From contig NZ_CP029761.1 of assembly GCF_006874585.1 (NCBI RefSeq), positions 1 through 64,000 on the forward strand: DNA of 64,000 nucleotides, in the 5' to 3' direction. Shown in pieces: positions 8,698 to 17,739 of this stretch. The position numbers and the translations under genes were made by a program. A model generated the notes under the pieces. The model made no database searches, was not told the origin of the DNA, and was given only the letters and a program-made list of their open reading frames with translations. Position 1 is the stretch's first letter. Each line of letters starts with the position of its first letter. Source of the DNA: Sphingomonas sp. IC081. GTDB lineage: Bacteria; Pseudomonadota; Alphaproteobacteria; Sphingomonadales; Sphingomonadaceae.

Positions 8698-10332
8698 ATG
8701 AGTGGTCCCCGTATTCTCCTGGTCGTCGGCGGCGGCATCGCGGCCTACAAGGCCTGCGAACTCGTGCGCCATATCCGCAAGGAAGGCGGCGAGGTGACTT
8801 GCGTGCTGACCGAGGGCGGATCGCACTTCGTCACCCCGATGGCGCTGGCGGCGCTGTCGGAGCGGCCGGTCTTCACCTCGCTCTGGGACCTCAAGAACGA
8901 GGTCGAGATGGGCCATATCCAGCTCAGCCGCGAGGCCGACCTGGTGGTGGTCTGCCCGGCGACGGCGGACCTCATGGCCAAGATGGCCTCGGGCATTGCC
9001 GATGACCTTGCCACCACGATGATGCTGGCGACCGACAAGCCGGTCATGGCCGTGCCGGCGATGAACGTGCGCATGTGGCAGCACCCGGCGACCATGCGCA
9101 ACGTGCAGATCCTGCGCGAGGCGGGCGTCGACGTGATGGAGCCCGACGAGGGCACGATGGCCTGCGGCGAGTTCGGCCCCGGCCGCCTGCCCGATCCCAT
9201 CGCGATCTGGCAGCGCATCGCCTGGGCGCTCGGGCTGGGGCCGGTGGAAGTGGCGCCGCTGCCGGGGTCTATTCCCGCTTTGCCGCAATCGGAGGCCTAT
9301 CCCGAAGTCGGCCTCGATCTTGCCGACCCGTTCCCCTGGCAGCCGCAGTTCGCCGCGCCCGAACCCGAGCCGAGCGCCGAGGACGCGCCGTCGGACAGCT
9401 TCGGTCTGGGCGGCCTCAGCGGTTCGATGATCAGCCGGGGCCTGCAGAAGGCCAAGCAGGCGATCCGCTTCGGCGCCGAGGACGGAGCCATTGCCGATCC
9501 GCTTGGCGGCGGCGGGGCGATTGCCGATCCGGCAGCGGGCCTGCTGATCGCGCGTAAGGGCGCCGCCCGCTCGGCGCCGCCGACCGATCCGGCGGCGATC
9601 AACCACACCGTCTCCCCGGCTCCGGCGCCGCAGCCGTTCGGCGGTGCGGCGTTCGGAGCGGCTCCGTTCGAGAAGCCGGCCAACGGTCCGCTCTCGGGCC
9701 GCCATGTGCTGGTGACGGCGGGGCCGACCTGGGAACCGATCGATCCGGTGCGCTACATCGCCAACCGGTCTTCCGGCAAGCAGGGCTTCGCGATTGCCGC
9801 CGCCGCCGCTGCGGCCGGTGCGCGGGTCACGCTGGTGGCCGGGCCCGTCCATCTGCCGACCCCGCCGGGGGTCGACCGGGTCGACGTCGAAAGCGCGCAG
9901 CAAATGGCCGATGCGGTGAAGCAGGCGCTGCCCGCCGATATCGGCGTGATGGTGGCCGCCGTGGCCGACTGGCGCACGATCAGCGTCGCCAAGGACAAGC
10001 TCAAGAAGCGCGGCTCGGCCCCGCCGGCGCTGCTGCTGACCGAAAACCCCGACATTCTCGCCAGCGTTGCCGCGCGGCCCGACCGGCCGCCGCTGCTGAT
10101 CGGCTTTGCCGCCGAGACCGAGGACGTGATCCGCTACGCCAAGGAAAAGCGCAAGCGCAAGGGCGCGGACTGGATCATTGCCAACGACGTCTCCGGCGAT
10201 GTCATGGGCGGCGACGTCAATGCCGTTCACATCGTGCGCGGCGACGACGTGATCTCCCTTCCCGAAATGCCCAAGGAGGAGGTCGCGCGCCTCCTCGTCG
10301 AAAGGTTCGCAGATGCACTCCCCCGCCACTGA
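8698..10332 (+). CDS. coaBC: Bifunctional phosphopantothenoylcysteine decarboxylase/phosphopantothenate-cysteine ligase
   Basis: Catalyses two consecutive steps of coenzyme A synthesis. The N-terminal CoaC flavoprotein domain (about residues 1-180) has the [12 protein letters not shown] motif. The C-terminal CoaB domain (about 330-544) has [16 protein letters not shown] and the IGFAAET motif. The product is 544 residues against about 400 for most CoaBC. The excess is a roughly 150-residue Ala/Pro/Gly-rich linker that includes two GAIADP-type repeats. The ATG at 8698 is chosen over upstream codons because [18 protein letters not shown] matches the family start. It overlaps dut by 20 bp. Confidence 0.95.
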   Translation: MSGPRILLVVGGGIAAYKACELVRHIRKEGGEVTCVLTEGGSHFVTPMALAALSERPVFTSLWDLKNEVEMGHIQLSREADLVVVCPATADLMAKMASGIADDLATTMMLATDKPVMAVPAMNVRMWQHPATMRNVQILREAGVDVMEPDEGTMACGEFGPGRLPDPIAIWQRIAWALGLGPVEVAPLPGSIPALPQSEAYPEVGLDLADPFPWQPQFAAPEPEPSAEDAPSDSFGLGGLSGSMISRGLQKAKQAIRFGAEDGAIADPLGGGGAIADPAAGLLIARKGAARSAPPTDPAAINHTVSPAPAPQPFGGAAFGAAPFEKPANGPLSGRHVLVTAGPTWEPIDPVRYIANRSSGKQGFAIAAAAAAAGARVTLVAGPVHLPTPPGVDRVDVESAQQMADAVKQALPADIGVMVAAVADWRTISVAKDKLKKRGSAPPALLLTENPDILASVAARPDRPPLLIGFAAETEDVIRYAKEKRKRKGADWIIANDVSGDVMGGDVNAVHIVRGDDVISLPEMPKEEVARLLVERFADALPRH

Positions 10333-10786
10333 AATCCCGGTTGCCGTCAAGATCCTTCCCCACGGTGAAGGCCTGCCGCTGCCGGCTTACGCCACCGACG
10401 GCGCGGCGGGCATGGATGCGGTCTCGGCCGAGGACGTGACGCTGGCCCCCGGCGGCCGTCATGCGGTGGCCACCGGCCTTGCCATGGCGATCCCGGCAGG
10501 CTTCGAGATCCAGGTGCGCCCGCGCTCGGGCCTTGCGCTCAAGCACGGCATTTCGGTGCCCAATGCGCCTGGCACCATCGATTCCGACTATCGCGGCGAA
10601 CTGAAGGTCATCCTCATCAACCACGGCGCCGAGCCTTTCGAGATCCGCCGCGGCGACCGCGTGGCGCAGCTGGTCCTCGCCCCCGTCACCCGTGCCTCGT
10701 GGCTGCAGGTCGAGGAGCTTGACGAGACGCTGCGCGGCGAAGGCGGGTTCGGCTCGACCGGCGGCGTGGTCGCGCTGGGGAACTGA
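10313..10786 (+). CDS. dut: Deoxyuridine 5'-triphosphate nucleotidohydrolase
   Basis: Hydrolyses dUTP to dUMP and pyrophosphate, keeping uracil out of DNA and supplying dTMP synthesis. The 157-residue trimeric-type dUTPase shows all five motifs: [37 protein letters not shown] and [10 protein letters not shown]. The start lies inside the end of coaBC, indicating translational coupling. A strong hairpin follows the stop codon. Confidence 0.97.
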   Translation: MHSPATEIPVAVKILPHGEGLPLPAYATDGAAGMDAVSAEDVTLAPGGRHAVATGLAMAIPAGFEIQVRPRSGLALKHGISVPNAPGTIDSDYRGELKVILINHGAEPFEIRRGDRVAQLVLAPVTRASWLQVEELDETLRGEGGFGSTGGVVALGN

Positions 10787-10790
10787 CCGT

Positions 10791-10826
10791 TGCGGGTCAG
10801 GCGCCTGAAAAGGCGCCTGACCCGCA
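10791..10826. terminator. Perfect 16-bp stem with GAAA loop after dut
   Basis: Bases 10791-10806 pair perfectly with 10811-10826 around a GAAA tetraloop, four bases past the dut stop. The structure also covers the stop codon of the small minus-strand gene at 10797-10985, so it probably acts as a shared terminator for convergent transcripts. No U-tract is present. Confidence 0.7.
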
Positions 10827-10985
10827 CGGGATCGGCAGGATGACCACGGCAAGCAGCAGCAATGCGATGAGGCAGCCCTTGCAGCCCCATTTGCGGTGAA
10901 CGCTGTCTGCCGTATCTGCGGCGTCGAGCGCATCGGCCGCAAGAGTGATGGCATCGGCGACGTGATCGAGAGGCATGCCGCCCAT
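10797..10985 (-). CDS. Small membrane protein, hypothetical
   Basis: A 62-residue ORF convergent with dut. Residues 1-30 are polar and acidic; the segment GCLIALLLLAVVILPIPC is one clear membrane helix. No family recognised. Support comes from the single coherent helix and from the hairpin at its 3' end, but the ribosome-binding site is weak and a shorter start at the second methionine is possible. Confidence 0.45.
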   Translation of the reverse strand: MGGMPLDHVADAITLAADALDAADTADSVHRKWGCKGCLIALLLLAVVILPIPCGSGAFSGA

Positions 10986-11047
10986 CTCTGATCGGCAGGG
11001 CTGGTTTTCAAGGTGATGCGGCGAAATATCAGTCGCTTGCGAGAATT

Positions 11048-11153
11048 TAGAGCGTTTTCTAATCAGGTGGAATCACCTGATGACTCGGAAAACGCGTAAG
11101 ATCAAAATCTTGGAGCAGTTGATCCGATGCAATCGGATCGGAAACGGCTCTAA
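11048..11153. repeat. Intergenic palindromic repeat of the TAGAGCGTTTT type
   Basis: The segment begins TAGAGCGTTTT and ends GGAAACGGCTCTA, which are roughly complementary ends. Inside are the hairpins ATCAGGTGG/AATCACCTGAT and GATCCGAT/ATCGGATC. I recognise this as resembling a repeat scattered through alphaproteobacterial genomes, including Sphingomonadales. It carries no gene. Confidence 0.6.
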
Positions 11154-11174
11154 CGGTCTCGCGCCTGCGCCGGT

Positions 11175-11354
11175 TCAGTCCTTGCGGTCGATTCGCGCGC
11201 GCTTTTCGCGGTGTCGCCTGAACCCGTACCAGCCCACTGCCCCAAGCCCGAAAATCGCGGCCAGGCCTTTGGCAAGGAACGAGAAGGCCGATGTCAGCGC
11301 TCCGATGGTCACCCCCCAGAAGAGCTGCGACATGATGGCCATGAAGGTGTTCAT
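11175..11354 (-). CDS. Small membrane protein, hypothetical (59 residues)
   Basis: Reading the minus strand from the ATG at 11352-11354 to the TGA at 11175-11177 gives 59 residues beginning MNTFMAIMSQLFWGVTIG. A hydrophobic segment of about 40 residues (one or two helices) is followed by a basic C-terminus FRRHREKRARIDRKD. This inside-positive tail is typical of a real small membrane protein. No convincing ribosome-binding site and no family recognised. Confidence 0.45.
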   Translation of the reverse strand: MNTFMAIMSQLFWGVTIGALTSAFSFLAKGLAAIFGLGAVGWYGFRRHREKRARIDRKD

Positions 11355-11407
11355 TGGTTCGGGGCTATATCCGGCGCGGCTTGCGGGAGATACCCCATAA
11401 AGCAGGA

Positions 11408-11437
11408 ACGGGCCCGCCGGTTGCCCGGCGAGCCCGT
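11408..11437 (-). terminator. Hairpin downstream of the DUF4136 gene
   Basis: Bases 11408-11420 pair with 11425-11437 (13 bp, one mismatch). The hairpin lies about 50 bp past the stop of the minus-strand DUF4136 lipoprotein gene and probably ends its transcript. Confidence 0.5.
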
Positions 11438-11484
11438 CTCCTGCTGGCCCCCCGCCTTGCAGCGGAGCGCGCAGACCCGTCAGG

Positions 11485-12183
11485 TCACTTCTTTTCCGGC
11501 GCCACCGAGATGCGCAGCGTCTCGCCCGAGTTGCCCGGGAAGTTCGTGAACATCGCCTCGACCAGGTTCGGCACGAGGTACTGCAGGCGGTTCGAGGTCG
11601 AGACCGCTTCGGCCTTGCCTTCGAACAGGCGCTGGTTGTCGACCGCGCGGTCGATCTTCAGCGAGATGCCGCTGGTGAACACGGTGTAGCTGTCGACACC
11701 GCCGTCGAAGAAGGGATCATACCAGCCATAGGACCAGGGGCCGCCCCAGCGCGGGCCGTAGAAGCCGCGGCCGTAGAAACCGCGACCATAGAAGCCGCCG
11801 CCGTACCACGGGCCCCAGTAACCGCCCATGCCGGGCGAGGAGCGCACGCGTTCGCGGCCATTGTCGACGCCGTAGTCGAAGCGCACGATCAGCGTGGCCT
11901 TGGCGGGATCGTCGACCGGGGTGTAGCCGAGCTTGGCCACGCGGTCGCGCACCAGCGCGGCATAAGTCGCGAATTCGAGGCCGCCGGCCAGCTTCGGATC
12001 GTCGGCGACGACGGCAAAGCTCTGGCCCTGCGGGGCCGGCAACTGCGACTGGAAGCGCGATACGTCGGCCTTGAACGGGGTGGCGCATGCAGCAAGCGCC
12101 ATGAGCAGTACGGCGACTACCGCGATCCTCAGCTTGCCGAAATGCGTTCCGGGGCCGAAATCCGTTCCGGAATTGTCTGTCAT
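11485..12183 (-). CDS. DUF4136-family lipoprotein
   Basis: A 232-residue exported lipoprotein. The signal peptide ends at lipobox LAAC (MALAACATP, about residue 33), so the mature cysteine is lipidated. The N-terminal half resembles DUF4136 envelope proteins. A central glycine/tyrosine/tryptophan-rich tract has three GFYGR-type repeats (about residues 125-150), likely a flexible surface. The ATG at 12181-12183 is preceded by GGAG. Function is unknown; family assignment is by overall pattern. Confidence 0.8.
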   Translation of the reverse strand: MTDNSGTDFGPGTHFGKLRIAVVAVLLMALAACATPFKADVSRFQSQLPAPQGQSFAVVADDPKLAGGLEFATYAALVRDRVAKLGYTPVDDPAKATLIVRFDYGVDNGRERVRSSPGMGGYWGPWYGGGFYGRGFYGRGFYGPRWGGPWSYGWYDPFFDGGVDSYTVFTSGISLKIDRAVDNQRLFEGKAEAVSTSNRLQYLVPNLVEAMFTNFPGNSGETLRISVAPEKK

Positions 12184-12374
12184 TGGTCTCACTCCATGAA
12201 CCCGACAGGCCCGAAACGCCCTTCCCAAGCGCGGCCTGTGATTCCTTGCGACTCTGCCTTATTATCAATGCCCTGAATAGCGGTTGAATGGTGGCACAAC
12301 TGTGATGGGTCGTGGCCCTGTTCATCCGCTGCTCATGGCCCCAGCAGACCGACCCCATGTAGGAGCGCCCGGCA

Positions 12375-13055
12375 ATGCCCACCAGTCCCCCGATCGCGGC
12401 TTGCGTGCCGATTCGCTCGCTCCAGTGCGGAAAGGTGCGCGCCTTTCGGGGCGTTGAGGAACCCAGCGCCATCGCCAAGCAGCCGGTGGCGGGGGCGGTG
12501 CGGGTCCACCTGTTGGGGCTGGAAGGCGATGCCCAGGCCGATCTTTCGGTCCACGGCGGGCCGGACAAGGCGATCCACCACTATCCGCACGACCACTATG
12601 CCTTCTGGCGCGAACAGCTGGGCGACCATCCCCTGCTCGCCCACTACGGTGCCTTCGGCGAGAATATCGCCACGCAGGGGCTGACCGAGGAGGCGATCTG
12701 CATCGGCGACCGCTGGCGGCTGGGCACGGCGCTGGTGGAAGTGAGCCAGGGGCGTCAGCCGTGCTGGAAGCTCGACCACCGATTCGGCGGCGCGGCGGTC
12801 AATGCGGGCATGGTCCGCTCACGCCGGGCGGGCTGGTACTACCGGGTGATCGAGCAAGGCGAGGTGGCCGCCGGAGAGACGATGGAACTGGCCGCGCGGC
12901 CCTGGCCCGAATGGAGCGTGAAGCGGGTGTTCGGCCTGCTGATCGCCGGCGATTACAAGCAGGATCGCGAGGGGCTTGAGGCCTTGGGGGAAGTCGCCCA
13001 ACTGGCGGCACCGTGGAAGCGGCGGCGGGCGAAGCTCATGGGTCTGGACGTCTGA
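12375..13055 (+). CDS. MOSC domain protein, YiiM-like
   Basis: The 226-residue product is a MOSC-domain protein, a fold related to the C-terminal domain of molybdenum cofactor sulfurase. It has HGGPDKAIHHYP, FGENI and the conserved cysteine region SQGRQPCWKLDHRF, matching the YiiM group that reduces N-hydroxylated compounds with a molybdenum cofactor. Function is by family similarity. It converges on trpS with a hairpin between them. Confidence 0.88.
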   Translation: MPTSPPIAACVPIRSLQCGKVRAFRGVEEPSAIAKQPVAGAVRVHLLGLEGDAQADLSVHGGPDKAIHHYPHDHYAFWREQLGDHPLLAHYGAFGENIATQGLTEEAICIGDRWRLGTALVEVSQGRQPCWKLDHRFGGAAVNAGMVRSRRAGWYYRVIEQGEVAAGETMELAARPWPEWSVKRVFGLLIAGDYKQDREGLEALGEVAQLAAPWKRRRAKLMGLDV

Positions 13056-13058
13056 GAG

Positions 13059-13086
13059 CGGGACGGCGCGAACCCGCGCCGCCCCG
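13059..13086. terminator. Convergent hairpin between the MOSC gene and trpS
   Basis: Bases 13059-13069 pair with 13076-13086 with one mismatch. The hairpin fills the 39-bp gap between the two convergent stop codons and is probably a bidirectional terminator. Confidence 0.5.
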
Positions 13087-13094
13087 CCCAGCGA

Positions 13095-14114
13095 TCAGCC
13101 GCGCACGAGGCCGAGCGCCTCGTAGGTCTTTTCGAGCGTCGGGATCGCCAGCGCGCGGGCCTTTTCGGCGCCTTTCTTCAGGATCGCATCCAACGCGTCC
13201 TTGTCCTGCCGCAGTTCGACAAAGCGGGCGTTGATCGGCGAGAGCTTCTCGACCAGCAGTTCGCCCAGCGCCGGCTTGAAGCTGCCGAAGCCCTGGCCGC
13301 CGAACTGCGCCAGCACGTCCTCGACGCGGGTGCCGGCCATGACCGCGTAGATCGAGACGAGGTTCTTCGCCTCGGGGCGGCCTTCGAGGCCGTCCTTGTC
13401 CGCAGGCAGCGGTTCGGGATCGGTCTTGGCCTTCTTCACCTTCTGCATGATGGTGTCGGCATCGTCGGTCATGTTGATGCGGCTCATGTCCGAGGGATCG
13501 GACTTGCTCATCTTCGAGGACCCGTCGCGCAGGCTCATGATGCGGGCGGCTTCGGGCGGGATGAACGGTGCGGGCAGGGTGAACAGCGGCGCGTCCTCGG
13601 CACAGAAGTCGTTGTTGAACTTCTGGGCGATGTCGCGCGCGAGTTCGAGGTGCTGCTTCTGGTCCTCGCCCACCGGCACGTGGGTGGCCTGGTAGATCAG
13701 CACGTCGGCGGCCTGGAGCACCGGGTAGGTGAACAGCGCGACCGACTGGCCCTCGCGGTTCTTGCCGGCCTTGTCCTTCCACTGCGTCATGCGGTTCAGC
13801 CAGCCCATGCGGGCGGTGCCGTTGAGCAGCCACTGCATCTCGGCGTGCTGGGGCACCTGGGCCTGGTTGAACAGCACCGAACGATCGGGATCGACGCCGC
13901 AGGCGACGAGGGCGGCGACCATCTCGCGGGTATTGGCCGAAAGGTCCGCCGGGGTGTGCGGCATCGAGATCGCATGGAGATCGGCGAGGAAATAGAGGCA
14001 CTCGCCGCCGTTGGCGGTGGCGTCGTCCTGCATCGAGACCCAGTTGCGGATGGCGCCCAGGTAGTTGCCGAGGTGCAGGTTGCCGGTGGGCTGAATGCCG
14101 GAGACGATACGCAT
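13095..14114 (-). CDS. trpS: Tryptophanyl-tRNA synthetase
   Basis: Class Ic aminoacyl-tRNA synthetase charging tRNA-Trp. The 339-residue product has the HIGH-type motif in [14 protein letters not shown] (about residues 10-23) and the KMSKS loop in [11 protein letters not shown] (about 200). Length is normal. It lies downstream of murJ on the same strand, with a 225-bp gap, so it may be in the same transcription unit or have its own promoter. Confidence 0.97.
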   Translation of the reverse strand: MRIVSGIQPTGNLHLGNYLGAIRNWVSMQDDATANGGECLYFLADLHAISMPHTPADLSANTREMVAALVACGVDPDRSVLFNQAQVPQHAEMQWLLNGTARMGWLNRMTQWKDKAGKNREGQSVALFTYPVLQAADVLIYQATHVPVGEDQKQHLELARDIAQKFNNDFCAEDAPLFTLPAPFIPPEAARIMSLRDGSSKMSKSDPSDMSRINMTDDADTIMQKVKKAKTDPEPLPADKDGLEGRPEAKNLVSIYAVMAGTRVEDVLAQFGGQGFGSFKPALGELLVEKLSPINARFVELRQDKDALDAILKKGAEKARALAIPTLEKTYEALGLVRG

Positions 14115-14339
14115 GGACGCGTCCTTCGCGAGTTTATGGGTGGTGGGTCGTAGGGTGTGGATGCGCCGGTGAGGGCGCGTATGCAGATGGGGGCGGTGCG
14201 CGACGCGCGCCCTGCGTCAGTGCGCGACGCGCGAGACGCTCCGCCATCGCCACGAACGGCGACGGGTCTGGGCAGACTTCGGATGCGAAAGGCTCTGCAT
14301 GGGCGTGGCTCATAGCACAAACCGGCATGGATGGAAGCC

Positions 14340-15911
14340 TCAGGACGCGGTGCGGCGGCGGCGCAGCAGGGCAAGGTCGGCGCGGGTGAAGGCGCCGGTC
14401 ACCAGCGTCGCCAGCGCGTAGACCAGACCGCCCGCCGAAACCAGCGCCGCCAGCGCCAGCCCGCGCACCAGCCAGCTGCCGTGGAGATAGGGCGTCAGCA
14501 GGTCCTGCCCGAACCACAGCACCACCCCCATGGCAACGGCCGCCAGGGCCAGGCGCGGGGCGCGGCGCTTCAGGCGGGCATCGACCCGGAAATGGCCGCG
14601 CCTGACCAGCGTCCAGTAGAGCATGGCGACATTGACGGTGGAGGCAATCGCGGTGGCGAGCGGCGGCCCCATGTGCTGCAGCGGCACGATCAGCGCGAGG
14701 TTGAACGCCAGGTTCACCGCCATCGAGATCATCGCGTAGCGCACCGGGGTGCGGGTGTCCTGGCGGGCGTAGAAGCCGGGCGTCAGCACCTTGACGAGGA
14801 TATAGCTGGGCAGGCCCAGCGAGAAGGCGGCGAGCGCCTCGGCGGTGCGGGCGACGTCGCCCGCGTCGAACTTGCCGTAGCCGAACAGCGCCGCGGCGAT
14901 CGGCTGGCCGCAGACGATCAGCGCCACCGAGGCGGGCAGGGTGAGCAGCAGGGCGAGTTCCATGCCGCGGTTCTGGGTGTCCATCGCCGCCGCGTCCTCG
15001 CCGCCGCCGAGCTGGCGCGAGATGGTGGGCAGCAGCACGGTGCCGAGGCCGATGCCGATCAGGCCGAGCGGCAGCTGGTTCAGCCGGTCGGCCATGTAGA
15101 TGTAGGTCACCGAGCCGTGGGCCAGCAGCGAGGCGGCCAGCGCGGTCGAGATGACGAGGTTGATCTGCACCGCGCCGGCGCCGGCGGCGGCGGGCAGGAT
15201 CAGCTTCATCAGCTGCTTCACGTCCGCGTTCCACACCGGCAGCCTGAGGCGCATCGACACCTTGTTGGCGCGGCAGGCCCACATCAGCCAGAGCAGCTGG
15301 AGCGCGCCGGAGACCGAGACGGCGATCGCCTGGTTGCGCGCCGTCACCAGCGCGTCGGCCGAGTGGAAGCCGAGGATGGCGACGATCTGCGTCACGTTCA
15401 GCAGGATCGGCGCGGCGGCATTGACCCAGAACTTGTTCAGCGAATTGAGGATGCCGCCCAGCAGCGAGACGAGGCTGATGAAGGCGAGATAGGGCACGGT
15501 GATGCGGCTGAGCATGACCGCGTAGGCGAACTGGTCGTGGCTGACGCCGTTGAACTTGCCCGAGAGCAGGAACGTCACCGGCCAGGCGAAGACCTCGAGG
15601 ATCACCGTCATCGCGAGGAGGATCGGCAGCAGCACCGACAGCGCCTGCTCGGCAAAGGTGATGCCGGCCGGAAGCCCGGGCCCGTCCTTGTCGGCCACCT
15701 TCTGGTTGAACATCGGGATGAAGGCCGATGCGAAGGCGCCTTCCGCGAAGAGCGCGCGGAACAGGTTGGGCAGCCGGAACGCGATCAGGAAGGCGTCGGA
15801 GGCAAAGCCCGCGCCGACAAAGCGCGCGAACAGGCTGTCGCGCACGAGGCCGAGAATGCGGCTGGCAAGGGTGAGGCCGCCGACACTGGCAAGCGCCTTG
15901 GTAAGATTCAT
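14340..15911 (-). CDS. murJ: Lipid II flippase MurJ
   Basis: Inner-membrane flippase that moves lipid II to the periplasmic side for peptidoglycan synthesis. The 523-residue product has about 14 predicted helices. It begins MNLTKALASVGGLTLASRI and has the conserved LFARFVGAGFASDAFLIAFR segment of the MurJ/MviN family. Start and length fit the family. It lies between secB and trpS on the same strand. The long plus-strand open frame opposite it is a shadow. Confidence 0.96.
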   Translation of the reverse strand: MNLTKALASVGGLTLASRILGLVRDSLFARFVGAGFASDAFLIAFRLPNLFRALFAEGAFASAFIPMFNQKVADKDGPGLPAGITFAEQALSVLLPILLAMTVILEVFAWPVTFLLSGKFNGVSHDQFAYAVMLSRITVPYLAFISLVSLLGGILNSLNKFWVNAAAPILLNVTQIVAILGFHSADALVTARNQAIAVSVSGALQLLWLMWACRANKVSMRLRLPVWNADVKQLMKLILPAAAGAGAVQINLVISTALAASLLAHGSVTYIYMADRLNQLPLGLIGIGLGTVLLPTISRQLGGGEDAAAMDTQNRGMELALLLTLPASVALIVCGQPIAAALFGYGKFDAGDVARTAEALAAFSLGLPSYILVKVLTPGFYARQDTRTPVRYAMISMAVNLAFNLALIVPLQHMGPPLATAIASTVNVAMLYWTLVRRGHFRVDARLKRRAPRLALAAVAMGVVLWFGQDLLTPYLHGSWLVRGLALAALVSAGGLVYALATLVTGAFTRADLALLRRRRTAS

Positions 15912-15937
15912 GCCCCTCGGGGTCCCTACATGTCAAA

Positions 15938-15986
15938 AGGCCCGCCCGCGCCCACGGCCCTTGCGGGCGGGGGTGCGGGCGGGCCT
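15938..15986 (-). terminator. Terminator after secB
   Basis: Bases 15938-15949 pair with 15975-15986 (12 bp). On the minus strand the stem is followed by a CCTTTTGAC run. It lies between the secB stop and the murJ start, so it separates these transcripts at least in part. Confidence 0.65.
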
Positions 15987-16011
15987 GAAATCATTGGCTT
16001 TGGCGTAAGCC

Positions 16012-16527
16012 TCAGGCGTGGCCGACCGGCTCGCCCATGCCTTCCGCCTCGGCCTGCTGGCGGGCGGCGAGCTGCTGGAAGTAGAGGCCGTTGAAATCGA
16101 TCGGCTCGAGCATCAGCGGCGGGTAGCCGGCATCGCGCACGGCATCGGCCACCACGCGGCGGGCGAAGGGGAACAGGATGCGCGGCGCTTCGGCATAGAG
16201 GAAGGCGTGCATGCTGGGCTCGTCCAGATTGCGCATGCCCACGAGGCCGCAATAGGCGAGGTCGACCACATAGGCGGTGCCTTCGTCGGCCTTGGCGGCG
16301 ACGGTGATCTTCAGTTCGACTTCGTGGACTTCGCCGTCGATCGGGCGGGCGCCGATGTTGAACTGGATGTCGACTTGCGGCTGGTTCTGCCAGGAGAAGC
16401 TCTGCGGCGCGTTCGGGTTCTCGACCGAGAGGTCCTTGACGTACTGCGAGATGATGCCGGCGGCCGGCGCGTTGTCGTCGGCGTTGCCGAGGTTGATGTC
16501 GGAGATGACGTTGCCTTCGTCGGCCAT
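16012..16527 (-). CDS. secB: Protein-export chaperone SecB
   Basis: Tetrameric cytosolic chaperone that holds preproteins unfolded and hands them to SecA. The 171-residue product has the SecB core with SFSWQNQPQVDIQFNIG at about residue 44 and the acidic LAYCGLVGMRNLDE region, then the LFPFARRVVADAVRDAGYPP segment. Divergent from the Tim44-like gene across about 390 bp, a common alphaproteobacterial arrangement. Confidence 0.97.
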   Translation of the reverse strand: MADEGNVISDINLGNADDNAPAAGIISQYVKDLSVENPNAPQSFSWQNQPQVDIQFNIGARPIDGEVHEVELKITVAAKADEGTAYVVDLAYCGLVGMRNLDEPSMHAFLYAEAPRILFPFARRVVADAVRDAGYPPLMLEPIDFNGLYFQQLAARQQAEAEGMGEPVGHA

Positions 16528-16919
16528 TTCGATTCTGTCCCGTCTATAAGAATACGGATGGAAGTCTGGTGAAACTCAGGGCAGGGCGCGTAGCGCGTTT
16601 TCGCGGGCGGTGGAAGCTATCGCCCCGAATTTGTTGCGGGAGGCATGGGCACGGCGGCGGCAACGAATGGCCCTGCCATGCGTTGGGACCGGATGGAGCG
16701 GCTGTGAAAGGATGAAGCCGATGGCGAAAAATTCCCTGAATCCGCCGCTCACGCGTTGTTCATTTGTAAACTGTACTTATCTGGGGTTATGATGACGCTC
16801 CCCGGGCGTGTGCCCGGCCTCTCGCGCAAGCGGACGATTCGTCCACTTGACCGCGCCCTGTCGAGGCTTGCACCACCCGAGACAACAGACGCGTCCAAGC
16901 AAAGGATGGACAAAGGAAC
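16528..16919. other. Divergent intergenic region secB / Tim44-like gene
   Basis: About 390 bp that must hold the promoters of both divergent genes. An AT-richer stretch at about 16755-16795 (TTGTTCATTTGTAAACTG and following TACTTATCT) is the best promoter candidate for the forward gene. No open frame here is convincing and no repeat was seen. Confidence 0.4.
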
Positions 16920-17627
16920 GTGACACCGGAAATCGTGATCCTGGCCATGATCGCAGCCTTCCTGGGACTGCGGCTTTATTCGGTACTCGGTCGCCGCGCC
17001 GAGCATGAGGAAGAGCCGATCCAGGGACGTTTCGAAGGCCGCCAGGGCCAGCCCGGAAGCCCGCGCGTCCCGGTTCCGCCCAAGGCCGATGGCAAGAAGG
17101 ACGGCAGGCAGGACAGCAAGCAGGCGGATCGCCCGGCGCTGACTCCGCGGCAGCGGGACATGCCGCTCGCGGCGCCCTCGGTGGAGCGCGGCCTTGCCGA
17201 AATCGCCAGCGCCGATCGCCGCTTCGACGCCTTCGCGTTCCTCGAAGGCGCGCGCAGTGCCTATCGCCTGATCCTCGAATCGTTCTGGAAGGGCGACAAG
17301 GCCGAGCTTCGCGCGCTGTGCGACGGCGATGTCTACGACAGTTTCTCCGCCGCCATCGATGCCCGCATCGCCGCCGGTGAAACGCTCGACAACCGCCTGA
17401 TCCGCATCGAGGAAGCCGCGATCACCGGCGCCGGCGTCGACAATGGCCTGGCCCGCATCACCATCCGTTTCCGCGCGGACATCGCCGCCGTCACCCGCGA
17501 TGCCGAAGGTCACGTGATCGCAGGATCGCTCGACGATGCGATCGAGGCGGTCGACATCTGGACCTTCAGCCGCCGCATCGATGCGGCAGGGCCCGACTGG
17601 CTGCTCGATGAGACGGACGCCGGGTAA
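16920..17627 (+). CDS. Tim44/TimA-family membrane-anchored protein
   Basis: A 235-residue protein with an N-terminal membrane anchor (VILAMIAAFLGLRLYSVLG), a polar linker of about 60 residues, and a C-terminal Tim44-like domain (about 85-235). It is the bacterial relative of the mitochondrial import-motor subunit Tim44. In bacteria it is thought to act at the inner membrane, but its role is not settled. Start is GTG with AAAGGA close upstream. Neighbours secB (divergent) and mltA-smr fit the conserved cluster. Confidence 0.85.
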   Translation: MTPEIVILAMIAAFLGLRLYSVLGRRAEHEEEPIQGRFEGRQGQPGSPRVPVPPKADGKKDGRQDSKQADRPALTPRQRDMPLAAPSVERGLAEIASADRRFDAFAFLEGARSAYRLILESFWKGDKAELRALCDGDVYDSFSAAIDARIAAGETLDNRLIRIEEAAITGAGVDNGLARITIRFRADIAAVTRDAEGHVIAGSLDDAIEAVDIWTFSRRIDAAGPDWLLDETDAG

Positions 17628-17683
17628 GCCGGATACGCCCGATAGGCGGTTGATTTCAGGCATGTGATCCCACAAGGATCGAG

Positions 17684-17715
17684 AGGCCGGGCCGAAAGGT
17701 CCGGCTTCTTGTTTT
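17684..17715 (+). terminator. Intrinsic terminator after the Tim44-like gene
   Basis: Bases 17684-17693 pair with 17698-17707 around a GAAA loop and are followed by CTTGTTTT. This is a textbook intrinsic terminator. It argues that mltA is initiated separately and that the GTG at 17716, inside the U-tract, is not its start. Confidence 0.75.
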
Positions 17716-17739
17716 GTGGCGACAGGCCGAGTGGGGAGA

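Noticed and set aside
8086..10350. A 754-residue minus-strand open frame
   Set aside because: Antisense to coaBC and the upstream membrane gene; composition is typical of shadow frames.
14331..16094. A 587-residue plus-strand open frame
   Set aside because: Antisense to murJ, with His/Arg/Gln/Gly-rich low-complexity sequence and no family pattern.
17716..17739. GTG at 17716 as the mltA start
   Set aside because: It falls in the T-run of an intrinsic terminator and has no ribosome-binding site; the ATG at 17740 is preferred.
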